Source: Deltaproteobacteria bacterium
GTDB lineage: Bacteria; Myxococcota; Myxococcia; Myxococcales; 40CM-4-68-19
DNA length: 16,073 bases
Direction of reading: 5' to 3'
Assembly: GCA_005879505.1 (NCBI GenBank)
Contig: VBKQ01000120.1
Coordinates: 1 to 16,073 of the forward strand
Shown in pieces: positions 1-6,798 of this stretch. Each line of letters opens with the position of its first letter. Position 1 is the stretch's first letter. Below the pieces are notes generated by a model. That model ran no database searches. It was not told the DNA's origin and saw only the letters and a list, made by a program, of their open reading frames with translations. The position numbers and the translations under genes were made by a program.

Positions 1-436
1 TGGGCAGCCGCCGGATCCCGGACTGGCGGCGTCCGATGGCAAGAATTTGCAGCGCCCGGGCGGGGTCCCGCAGGTAGAGCTGCGCGAGCGGCTCCGATGC
101 TTTCTGCAAGAGCTTGGTATTCACTGACGAAGCGGCCGAATCGAGATTGCCCTTGTCGTCCCAGATCAGCGCGTAGACGATCTCCGCGCCCTGCACCCGG
201 CTGGAGTTCGCCACCAGCGCGTGCACGCGGGCCGGATCGAAGTAGGCCCCATCCGCGCGCAAGTCGATGCCGAGCGGCAAGGCCGTCTTCACCAGCTGCG
301 AGGCGAGCCGCTCCTGCGCCTTCAGTTTCGCCCGCCACGGCAGGATCACCGTGAACAGCGCGACCAGCACCGTGGCGAGCAGGATCAGGCCGGCCGCGAA
401 CCCGGCGATCTTGAGGCGGAGCGGAAAGCGGCGCAT
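1..436 (-). CDS. Membrane-anchored sensor-like protein, N-terminal part (partial)
   Basis: The reading frame is open from an ATG at 436 to the left edge, so only the first 145 residues are visible. The protein starts with MRRFPLRLKIAGFAAG, a short basic stretch followed by one strongly hydrophobic segment (about residues 9-31). A soluble stretch follows, containing AEIVYALIWDDKGN and then a helical part. One N-terminal membrane helix followed by an extracytoplasmic domain is the usual front end of histidine kinases, chemoreceptors and membrane-bound cyclases, but the output domain lies outside the window, so the class cannot be named. An upstream in-frame ATG at 451 exists. I prefer 436 because a GAGG sits five bases before it. 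The gene is divergent from the HTH gene beginning at 525. Confidence 0.6.
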   Translation of the reverse strand, partial: MRRFPLRLKIAGFAAGLILLATVLVALFTVILPWRAKLKAQERLASQLVKTALPLGIDLRADGAYFDPARVHALVANSSRVQGAEIVYALIWDDKGNLDSAASSVNTKLLQKASEPLAQLYLRDPARALQILAIGRRQSGIRRLP

Positions 437-524
437 CGGCGCCTCAAGCATCGGTCGTCACGGCGGGTTCTGGCAAGTATTCGAGTTGACTTGTGGTGCC
501 GTTTTCGTGAACTTGCGCCGCCCG
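437..524. promoter_or_regulatory. Divergent intergenic region, probable promoters
   Basis: These 88 bases separate two divergently read genes, so each should have its promoter here. The stretch 465-515 is visibly richer in A and T than its surroundings. It contains TTGACT at 486-491, a fair -35-like hexamer for the rightward gene, but no good -10 hexamer lies 16-18 bases downstream. The location is supported by gene direction; the exact elements are not. Confidence 0.3.
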
Positions 525-1397
525 ATGGCGAAACCCACGTCGCAGCGGCCCCAAGCGCCAGGACCTGGACCTGGACCCGTCCGCGGCGGGGAGCGGGCTG
601 CACGCGCGCAATACCTACTCGGTCTGTTCGCTTACCACCGCGACGCACCCTTGGTAGCGCGCGCCCTCGGCGTGTCGCTGGAGGCGCTGAACGAGGAGCT
701 GGACGCGCTCGCGATCCGGCGCAAAGCATACCGGGTGGCGCGCGGCAGCGACGCGCTGATGCCGATCGCGGCCGCGACGGCGGGCCCGAGCGGACCTCCC
801 GTGCGCCGACGGCAGCGCGGAGCTTCGGCTGCACCGCAGCCCCCACCCCCTGACGCGCCTCCCGCAACCGAAGCGGCGATGCTCCGGTCGCTGCTCGCGG
901 AAGTCGGCCCGCGCCGGACGCTGCTCGCCGAGCGCCTGGGGACATCCGGCGGGGCGCTGCTCGCCCGCTTCCGCGCCGCGGGCCTGGAGCGCGAGCTGTC
1001 GCTGCGCGAGCGCGATCTGATCCGCGCGCTCTGGTCGAAGCACCGCGGCTCGGAGCGGAAAGTGGCCGCCGAGCTGCGCACCACGCCCGCGTCGTTGCGC
1101 GAGATCTCCATCGAGCGCGGGCTCGTCCGTGAGCTGGAAGCCGAGCGGGACCGGCTGCGCCGGAAGGCGCTGCGCCGGCGCTGGCCGCGCGAGCGCATCG
1201 AGCAGGTGCTCGACCGCCGCGATGAGCTGCGCGAGCTCGGGATCCTGGAGGGCCTGGACCGGGAGGTCGCGGTGCGCGCCGGGGTGATCTGGAACAGCCT
1301 GCGGGGAAAGCGGGACGCCGATGAATTGTTCGCGAAGAAGCTGCAACTGACGCGCGGCGATGCCCTTCGGCTGCAGAAGCTGTTGCACCTAAGTTAA
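525..1397 (+). CDS. Repeated helix-turn-helix (Fis-like) DNA-binding protein
   Basis: A 290-residue basic protein, probably a DNA-binding regulator. Three similar segments each look like a Fis-type helix-turn-helix: about residues 36-68 (YHRDAPLVARALGVSLEALN), 124-156 (VGPRRTLLAERLGTSGGALL) and 170-203 (SKHRGSERKVAAELRTTPAS). Each has the pattern of a charged helix, an 'A-x-x-L-G/R-T/V-S/T' turn, then a second helix. A Pro/Ala/Arg-rich linker (about 83-116) joins the first to the second. The tail (about 218-290) is helical and highly charged and may hold a fourth, more diverged unit. The ATG at 525 is chosen because upstream in-frame codons lie in the divergent promoter region and over the neighbouring gene. 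It ends TAA nine bases before the FmdB-like gene, so the two may be co-transcribed. The target is unknown. Confidence 0.7.
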   Translation: MAKPTSQRPQAPGPGPGPVRGGERAARAQYLLGLFAYHRDAPLVARALGVSLEALNEELDALAIRRKAYRVARGSDALMPIAAATAGPSGPPVRRRQRGASAAPQPPPPDAPPATEAAMLRSLLAEVGPRRTLLAERLGTSGGALLARFRAAGLERELSLRERDLIRALWSKHRGSERKVAAELRTTPASLREISIERGLVRELEAERDRLRRKALRRRWPRERIEQVLDRRDELRELGILEGLDREVAVRAGVIWNSLRGKRDADELFAKKLQLTRGDALRLQKLLHLS

Positions 1398-1406
1398 GAT
1401 CCCGCC

Positions 1407-1708
1407 GTGCCCATCTACGAATTCGTCTGCGAGAGCTGCGGTCGCATCGTGGAACGCCTGCAAAAGGTCACCGATCCCCCTCCGGAGGCCTGCCCGGAAT
1501 GGGGGGGCAAGATGGCGAAGATCATGAGCCGCAACTCGTTCCAGCTGAAGGGCGGCGGCTGGTACAAGGACCTGTACAGCTCGGGCTCCAAATCCGAGGG
1601 GGGCGGGACCATCAAACCGGCCAGCGACGCTCCCGCCGCGGCGACCCCATCCCCCTCCACGGGGGGCTCCCCTCCCAGCCATGCCCCGACCCCTGCGGTC
1701 GTGCTTGA
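1407..1708 (+). CDS. FmdB-type putative regulatory zinc-ribbon protein, probably frameshifted
   Basis: Begins with GTG at 1407 and encodes MPIYEFVCESCGRIVE, the hallmark start of the FmdB family, small zinc-ribbon proteins of unclear, possibly regulatory, function. Then come ACPEWGGKMAKIMSRNSFQL and GGGWYKDLY, also typical. The ribbon should use two CxxC knuckles. The first (C8, C11) is intact, but the second reads C29-P-E-W32, so the fourth ligand is tryptophan (TGG at 1500-1502, before a long G run). As literally written the frame stays open to 2429, through the opposite gene, far beyond the usual length of about 70-110 residues. Adding one base somewhere in the G/C runs at about 1640-1680 moves it into a frame that stops at TGA 1706-1708, giving about 100 residues. 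I report that end. Confidence 0.65.
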
Positions 1709-2339
1709 GAAATGCGTACACGTCGATCCCGCGACGCGCGAGCAATCCGAGCCGCGCCGCCCATTCGTCGATCGGTTCCAGCCGTCCGTCGTCGCGCCGG
1801 ATGCGCACGTACATGAAGTCCGCGGTCAGATCGATGCGCGGCATGCGTTCGCCGTCGTCGGTGAGCACCAGCGCGGCCCCGTGGGCCGAGAGCAGCCGCA
1901 GGGTCGCATCGTCGTGCCAGGAGCGATGCTTGAATTCGAAGGCGACGCGCAGGCCTGCCGGGAGCGAGGCGAGAAACGATCCGAGCGCGTGCCGATCCAT
2001 GGGCCGCGAGGCGGGGACCTGGATCAGCACGGGACCCAGCGCATCGCCCAGCCTCGAAGCGATGTCGAGGAAAGCGCCCATGCTGCGCGCGGCACTCTTG
2101 CCGGACGCCAGTTCCGTGGCGATGCGGCCCGGCGCCTTGAGGGCGAACTGGAAGGAAGGCGGTACCGCGGCAGCCCACGATTCCGCGAGCTCCGCGGTCA
2201 GCGTCGCGATCTCCACTCCGGACAGCCGCTCGGCATAGAGCGGCAGCAACTGCTCCGATGCAGCTTCCGGGGGATACACATGGCCGATCCACTCCCGGTA
2301 AGCGAATCCGGTCGTCCCCACCCTTGCTTCTGCCAGCAT
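1612..2339 (-). CDS. DUF72 (YecE-like) family protein, probably frameshifted near its 3' end
   Basis: Recognised by its start (VGTTGFAYREWIGHVYPPEA), by AFEFKHRSWHD and by VYAFLKHD near the end, all typical of DUF72/YecE proteins, which have a TIM-barrel-like fold and no firmly known reaction. The ATG at 2339 puts MLAEARVGTTG at the N-terminus, as in relatives; an in-frame start at 2459 would add 40 unrelated residues. Read literally the frame continues to 1389 (316 residues), with a low-complexity tail lying in register over the FmdB gene. Restoring one base at about 1640-1680, the same change that repairs FmdB, ends it at TGA 1612-1614 with about 242 residues, a normal family length. The two genes would then overlap tail to tail by 97 bases. 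The exact residues after FLKHDRRGRG are uncertain. Confidence 0.7.
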
Positions 2340-2475
2340 CGCCGGAAGATAGGCACGCGCCAAATGGCGTGCTCCAGGTGGGCGGACAGGCGCCTGGTCG
2401 CCTGGCGCGAGCGCCGGCAGGCAACCTGACGCCTGCGCGGTGCCCGGGTGGTTCTCCACCTCGAGGTGACGAGAT

Positions 2476-2697
2476 TTACGCTTGTGGCGCGGTCTGGGCG
2501 ACCCCCACGGCCGGGGGCGGCTCAGGCGCGCGCGGCGGCGGAGGGAGCGGCGGGTTCTTCTTCATGTGCGCTGGCTTTCGCGGCAGCGGCTTTCCGCCGT
2601 TGGCCTTGATCGCCGCCTTGATCCGCTTCTGCTGCTGCTTCCACTTCTTCCGCCGCTGCATGATCGTGCGGATGTGCTTGCTCTTCGAACGCGCCAT
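2476..2697 (-). CDS. Small lysine/arginine-rich protein with proline-rich tail
   Basis: A 73-residue protein beginning MARSKSKHIRTIMQRRKKW. The first 45 residues are extremely basic and probably helical. The last part is almost entirely proline, alanine and lysine (NPPLPPPPRAPEPPPAVG). The start at 2697 is preceded by GGAG five bases upstream, so it is preferred over the in-frame start at 2742. Short MARSKSKH-type proteins recur, from memory, in myxobacterial and related genomes as hypothetical proteins. The charge suggests nucleic-acid or ribosome binding, but this is inference. It has 91 bases upstream and 136 bases downstream without other genes and could be its own transcription unit. Confidence 0.6.
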   Translation of the reverse strand: MARSKSKHIRTIMQRRKKWKQQQKRIKAAIKANGGKPLPRKPAHMKKNPPLPPPPRAPEPPPAVGVAQTAPQA

Positions 2698-2788
2698 CTC
2701 GTCTCCACTTCCGGGGAAAGGGGCGCGCACTGTAGAACGCATCTGATGAGCTGTACAGCCTCGAGCGGCGCCTGCCGGCAGCCCGACG

Positions 2789-4042
2789 TCAGGAGCCGGT
2801 CCGCGGCTCCTTCGCGAGCGGCACCGTCATCATCCCCTCCGCGCCCCGGGCAGCGCTGGGCGGAGCCTCGGAGACCCGCGGAGCCTCCGGCGGCAGCGCC
2901 GGCTTCACCGGCGGGGGGGCGGAAGGACGCGTCCGCGCCTTGAGCGCCGAGCGCTGGACGATCTCCTTCACCTCGTCTAGCGGCAGGGCGGGAACGAAGT
3001 TCCCGTTCACGCCCTCCATCTCGCGCGCCATGCAGAGCGAATTCAGGATCGCCTCTTCGGTCGCCTCGATCGCCGCTTCATAGAGCGGGTTCAGCCGCTG
3101 ATCGAGCAGGATCTTCATGTGGTAGATCATCTTCTGCGTCGTGCGCGGGATCTTGTTCGCGGTGGAGAAGGCGAGGATGATCTCTCCCGAGCCGTGCGCG
3201 GCGATGCTGCCGGCGCGGCCGATGCCCAGCGCCACGTGCTTGGAGACGCGCCCCAGCTGGTGGCTGGAGAGCGGCGCGTCGGTCGCGGCGACGGCGATGA
3301 TGCTGCCGTAGGTGATCGCGCGCTTGTGGAAGTGCCGGTATTTCGGCTCGAGCAGCGGTCCGAGGGGCAATCCGCCCACGCGCAGGTCCTGCATGTGGCC
3401 GAAGTTGTTCATCACCAGCACGCCGAAGGTGTAGCCGCCGAACGCGGGTGGAAGCTTGCGCGAGGAGGTGCCGATGCCGGCCTTGAAGTCGCAGCAGATC
3501 ATGCCCGTGCCGCCACCGACCGATCCCTCGGCGACGGGCCCGCTGGTGGCCGTCTCCAGCGCCTCCCTCACGTTCTCCGCTTTCACATGCCGCCCGGCGA
3601 CGTCGTTGAGCCAGGAGTCGTCGCATTCGCCGACCAGCGGGATGAGGACGTCGTGCTCGTCCCCGATCCCCGGGAATTGCTCCACCATCCATTGCACCGC
3701 TGCGTCGCTGACCGCGCCGACGCTGAGCGTGTTGGTGAGGAAGATCGGGGTCTCCACGATCCCCCACTCCATCAGCTGCGTCAGTCCCGAGACCTCTCCC
3801 GCGCCGTTGAGGACGAACCCGCCGCCGGTCACGCGCTGCTCGAAGATGTTCTTCTGGTTGGGCAGGATGGCGGTGACGCCAGTGCGCACCGGCCCGCGGC
3901 CGCGGCGAAGCGGTCCCGCCCCGCGGATGATGGTGGAATGACCGACGAGGACGCCCTCCACGTCGGTGATGGCGTTCCACTTCCCCGGCCTGAAGCGCCC
4001 GAGCGGGATGCCGAGCTCGCGCGCGCGGTAGCGCTGCTCCAC
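2789..4042 (-). CDS. P1/DmpA-family aminopeptidase (peptidase family S58)
   Basis: A 417-residue member of the DmpA/BapA family, N-terminal-nucleophile aminopeptidases that cut themselves and then release N-terminal amino acids; known members accept L-Ala, D-Ala amides or beta-amino acids. Visible family blocks are ITDVEGVLVGHSTI (25-38), TGVTAILP (54-61), GGFVLNGAGEVSGL (74-87), GSVGGGTGM (173-181), YGSIIAVAATDAPLSSHQ (245-262) and GSGEIILAFSTAN (284-296). The family self-cleavage site is a Gly-Ser bond, here most likely Gly246-Ser247, with Ser247 as nucleophile. Residues from about 360 on are a Pro/Ala-rich extension. No signal peptide is visible, so it should act in the cytoplasm. The GTG start is 12 bases after the stop of the double ATP-grasp gene, which suggests a shared transcript and related substrates. 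Confidence 0.9.
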   Translation of the reverse strand: MEQRYRARELGIPLGRFRPGKWNAITDVEGVLVGHSTIIRGAGPLRRGRGPVRTGVTAILPNQKNIFEQRVTGGGFVLNGAGEVSGLTQLMEWGIVETPIFLTNTLSVGAVSDAAVQWMVEQFPGIGDEHDVLIPLVGECDDSWLNDVAGRHVKAENVREALETATSGPVAEGSVGGGTGMICCDFKAGIGTSSRKLPPAFGGYTFGVLVMNNFGHMQDLRVGGLPLGPLLEPKYRHFHKRAITYGSIIAVAATDAPLSSHQLGRVSKHVALGIGRAGSIAAHGSGEIILAFSTANKIPRTTQKMIYHMKILLDQRLNPLYEAAIEATEEAILNSLCMAREMEGVNGNFVPALPLDEVKEIVQRSALKARTRPSAPPPVKPALPPEAPRVSEAPPSAARGAEGMMTVPLAKEPRTGS

Positions 4043-4054
4043 GCGCTGCTCTTA

Positions 4055-6190
4055 TCACTTTCCGGACTCGACGGGCTGCTCCGGCGGTGGCGGAGGCGGG
4101 ATCGATGACGCCCCGTTGCCATTCAAGGCCCTGGCCGCCTCGTGCGGCCGCGACTCGCTGCGGCGCTCCCGCTCGCGCTCCTTGTAGCGGCGGATGGCAC
4201 CGGAGAGGATCTCCGAGATCAGGGCGCTGTACTCGATGCCGGCCGCCTTCGCGATCAGCACCAGATCGCTCCAGCCCGGCGTGAGGCCCGGCAGCGGATT
4301 GCACTCGAGGAAGTACACCTTCCCCTGCCGGTCCATGCGGAAGTCGACGCGCGCCACGTCCCGGCATCCGAGCGCGATGAAGCACTCCCGCGCCGCGCGC
4401 TCCAGCGCCTTGAGCTGCGCGGCCTCGAGCCTCGCCGGGACGTCGTAGCGGATCTTCGACGACCAGTCCTGCTTGAACTCGAAGGAGTACACCGGGCGCG
4501 TCTCGCTCTCGTCGAGGAACACCACCTCCATCGGGGGCAATACTTTTGGTCGCCGCTCGCCCAGCATCCCGACGGTGAACTCGCGGCCGCCGATGTAGTC
4601 CTCGACCAACGCCGGCTGGTCGTACTTGGCGACCATCTTCTGCGCCGCCTCGCGCAACTCCGCCTCGTTCTCCACCACGCTGGTCGCGTGCACGCCCTTG
4701 GAGCTGCCCTCGGCGATCGGTTTCACGATCAGCGGGAACTCCAGGTCCCGGGGCAGGCGCTCCTTGCCGGTGTTCATGATGAAGAAGTTCGGCGTGAGGA
4801 TTCCGTGCTGGCGGACGATCTTCTTCGCCAGCGCCTTGTCGAGCGCGATGTTGAGGGCGGCGGGATCGGAACCGCTGTAGGGGATGTCGAGCAGCTCGAG
4901 CAACGCCGGCACCTGGGACTCGCGGTTGCGACCCTTGATCCCCTCCGCCATGTTGAAGACGAGGTCCGGCCTGGTGGTCTCGATCAGCGCCGGCAGATCC
5001 GCCGTCGCCTCCAGGTCGACCACCTCGTGCCCGGCCGCCGCGATGGCCTCGCGCACCGCCTGGATGGTGGCGGGAGGGTCGTACTCCGCCTCCTCGTCGC
5101 GCGTCCCGTCCAGGGCGGGCTTCACCCGCTTGACGTTGTAGGTGAAGCCGACGCGGAGGGGTCCGCGCCGCGGCGGCCGGCTGCCGGAACGGCGCGGATC
5201 CTTGAGGCCCCAGCGCGCCACGGCGCTTTCGACCACCTTCCCCAGCACCGCGTCGGTATGCAGGCCTTCCAGGGCGGCGGCGGCATAGATGCCGGCGCCC
5301 GGCTCCAGCGAAGGGAGCGCGTTGATCTCGATGAAGTACACCTGTCCGTCGTCGGCCACGCGAAAGTCGATGCGGCCGAGATCGCGCACTCCGAGCGCCT
5401 TGTACGCGCGCCGCGCCATGTCCTGGGCCCGCTCCAGCACCCAGGGAGCGAAATCCGCCGGGCAGCGCACGGCGACCGCGTCGTAGTGCACGGACTTGAG
5501 GTCGTAATCGTAGATGCGATACCGCCGCTTCGACAGCTCCGCCTCGGCGATCACGTACTCCACCGGCGCCAGCACTCCGGCCCGCTCCGGGGCGCACTTC
5601 TCCAGGAACGCGACGGTCAGGTCCCTTCCCGGGATGAACTCCTCGACCAGGACGCCCGCGGGAAACCTCGCCAGCTGTCTTTCCGCCAGCGCCCTCAGCC
5701 GCTGCCGGTCCTCGACCACCGAGTCCTGGGTGATGCCCTTGGAGCTGCCCTCGAAATTCGGCTTGACGATCACCGGGAAGCGCCAGCCCTCGAGCTTCAG
5801 CTCGGAGATGTCCTCGATGAACTGCCCCTTGGGCGAGACCACGCCGTGCTCGCGCAGGACGAGCTTGGTCAGCGCCTTGTCCAGCGTGACCGCCAACACC
5901 CAGGCGTCGGACCCGGTGTAGGGAAATCCCAGCTCGTCGAAGAGCGCGGGGTAGAACGCCTCGCGGAACCGTCCCCGCCGCCCTTCCGCCGTGTTGAAGA
6001 CGAGATCGGGGGCGTAGGCCTCGAGCCGGGCGGCGGTGCGGCTCGCCGGCCCGCTCACCTCGATACGCTCGACGCGGTGCCCGAGCCGCTCCAGCGCGGT
6101 GGAGAGCGACTCGATGGTCTCGCGGGTATCGAACTCCGCCTCGTCTTCCGAATCGGTGAGGCGGAGGTTGTGCGTCAGGGCGATTCGCAT
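4055..6190 (-). CDS. Tandem double ATP-grasp ligase, D-Ala-D-Ala-ligase-like
   Basis: This 711-residue protein contains two complete ATP-grasp ligase units fused head to tail. Unit 1 spans about 1-330, with IVKPNFEGSSKGI (141-153), the acidic metal-binding set D275, E288, N290 and NALPSLEPGAG (290-300). A short Arg/Pro/Ser linker (331-344) follows. Unit 2 spans about 345-670, with IVKPIAEGSSKGV (488-500), D616, E629, N631 and NPLPGLTPGW (631-640). The D-x12-E-x-N spacing matches that of D-Ala-D-Ala ligases in both units, so both look active. A proline-rich tail (698-707) closes it. The family joins a carboxylate to an amine using ATP; the substrates are not readable and the two units may differ in specificity. 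AAGAGGA at 6200-6206 precedes the ATG, which lies inside the end of the RDD gene. It is unlikely to be the housekeeping ddl because of the fusion and context. Confidence 0.88.
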   Translation of the reverse strand: MRIALTHNLRLTDSEDEAEFDTRETIESLSTALERLGHRVERIEVSGPASRTAARLEAYAPDLVFNTAEGRRGRFREAFYPALFDELGFPYTGSDAWVLAVTLDKALTKLVLREHGVVSPKGQFIEDISELKLEGWRFPVIVKPNFEGSSKGITQDSVVEDRQRLRALAERQLARFPAGVLVEEFIPGRDLTVAFLEKCAPERAGVLAPVEYVIAEAELSKRRYRIYDYDLKSVHYDAVAVRCPADFAPWVLERAQDMARRAYKALGVRDLGRIDFRVADDGQVYFIEINALPSLEPGAGIYAAAALEGLHTDAVLGKVVESAVARWGLKDPRRSGSRPPRRGPLRVGFTYNVKRVKPALDGTRDEEAEYDPPATIQAVREAIAAAGHEVVDLEATADLPALIETTRPDLVFNMAEGIKGRNRESQVPALLELLDIPYSGSDPAALNIALDKALAKKIVRQHGILTPNFFIMNTGKERLPRDLEFPLIVKPIAEGSSKGVHATSVVENEAELREAAQKMVAKYDQPALVEDYIGGREFTVGMLGERRPKVLPPMEVVFLDESETRPVYSFEFKQDWSSKIRYDVPARLEAAQLKALERAARECFIALGCRDVARVDFRMDRQGKVYFLECNPLPGLTPGWSDLVLIAKAAGIEYSALISEILSGAIRRYKERERERRSESRPHEAARALNGNGASSIPPPPPPEQPVESGK

Positions 6191-6750
6191 GCGGTGTGGT
6201 CCTCTTGCCGGGCAGCGCGGGAGGCGAGTGGAGCGGTGGCAGGAGCCCGATTCGTCACCGGACGGGCTTCCAGCCCGAGGGCGACGCGGCCGTCGATCAC
6301 CTGCGTGCCGGCGATGAGATCGCCGAGCCGGCGCTGGCCCAGGTCCCGCGTCAGCGGCCGCAGCGCGACACCGGCTTCCAGCACCACCACGCAGGCGAGC
6401 GCGGCGGCGGCGAGCTGTGGAGCGGCACCGACGAGCGCAGGGACCACGCCGAGGACGAAGATCCCGTTGCGCAAAACCGACTCGCGCACGCCGGCGGGCC
6501 GTCGGGCCGCCAGCACCACGACGCGCAGCCCGGCGATCCGCTTTCCCAGGGACCGCCCCGGACCGAAGAGCGAGTCCGCGAAAAAGAGGAGCGCCGCGCA
6601 GAGCAGCGCGGTGGCCAGTGGGTGTCCGCGGGGCACCAGCATGAACGGAGCAAGCGCGATGAGGAGGTCGATGGCGCGTGCCAGCGCCCGGCGCCGGAAA
6701 TCCGCCGGTGGATAAGAAGGGCGCTGGGCGGGAGGATCAACCTGGTTCAT
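6175..6750 (-). CDS. RDD family membrane protein
   Basis: A 191-residue membrane protein of the RDD family, named for conserved Arg and Asp residues. The N-terminal RRALARAIDLLIAL (20-33) holds the R-x-x-A-x-x-I-D motif. SLGKRIAGLRVV (67-78) and RRLGDLIAGTQVID (140-153) are the other two conserved blocks. Hydrophobic helices lie at about 25-40, 44-62, 94-111 and 113-130. The family's role is poorly defined; some members are linked to transport or osmotic response. A hydrophilic tail (about 154-191) is added. The gene overlaps the ATP-grasp start by 16 bases, so translation of the two is probably coupled, and it may move or sense the ligase product (inference). It starts 48 bases after the hemB stop on the same strand. 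Confidence 0.8.
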   Translation of the reverse strand: MNQVDPPAQRPSYPPADFRRRALARAIDLLIALAPFMLVPRGHPLATALLCAALLFFADSLFGPGRSLGKRIAGLRVVVLAARRPAGVRESVLRNGIFVLGVVPALVGAAPQLAAAALACVVVLEAGVALRPLTRDLGQRRLGDLIAGTQVIDGRVALGLEARPVTNRAPATAPLASRAARQEDHTACESP

Positions 6751-6798
6751 CGACCCCCCGCGCCGCCTGGCCGCCCGCTTGCGGCGCCTGTGGCGGCG

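Noticed and set aside
486..515. TTGACT as a sigma-70 type -35 box for the HTH gene
   Set aside because: No acceptable -10 hexamer lies at 16-18 bases, so a specific promoter call is not supported.
1709..2429. Literal extension of the FmdB-like protein to 340 residues
   Set aside because: Beyond about residue 85 the sequence is simply the complement of the DUF72 gene; a fusion is less likely than a one-base error.
2750..2759. Palindrome GCTGTACAGC upstream of the small basic gene
   Set aside because: A single ten-base palindrome without a T-run or a second copy; too short to call a terminator or an operator.
4142..6715. An 857-residue plus-strand open frame opposite the ATP-grasp gene
   Set aside because: It is the complement of strongly recognisable minus-strand genes, with His/Asp/Gln/Arg-rich composition typical of antisense frames in GC-rich DNA.
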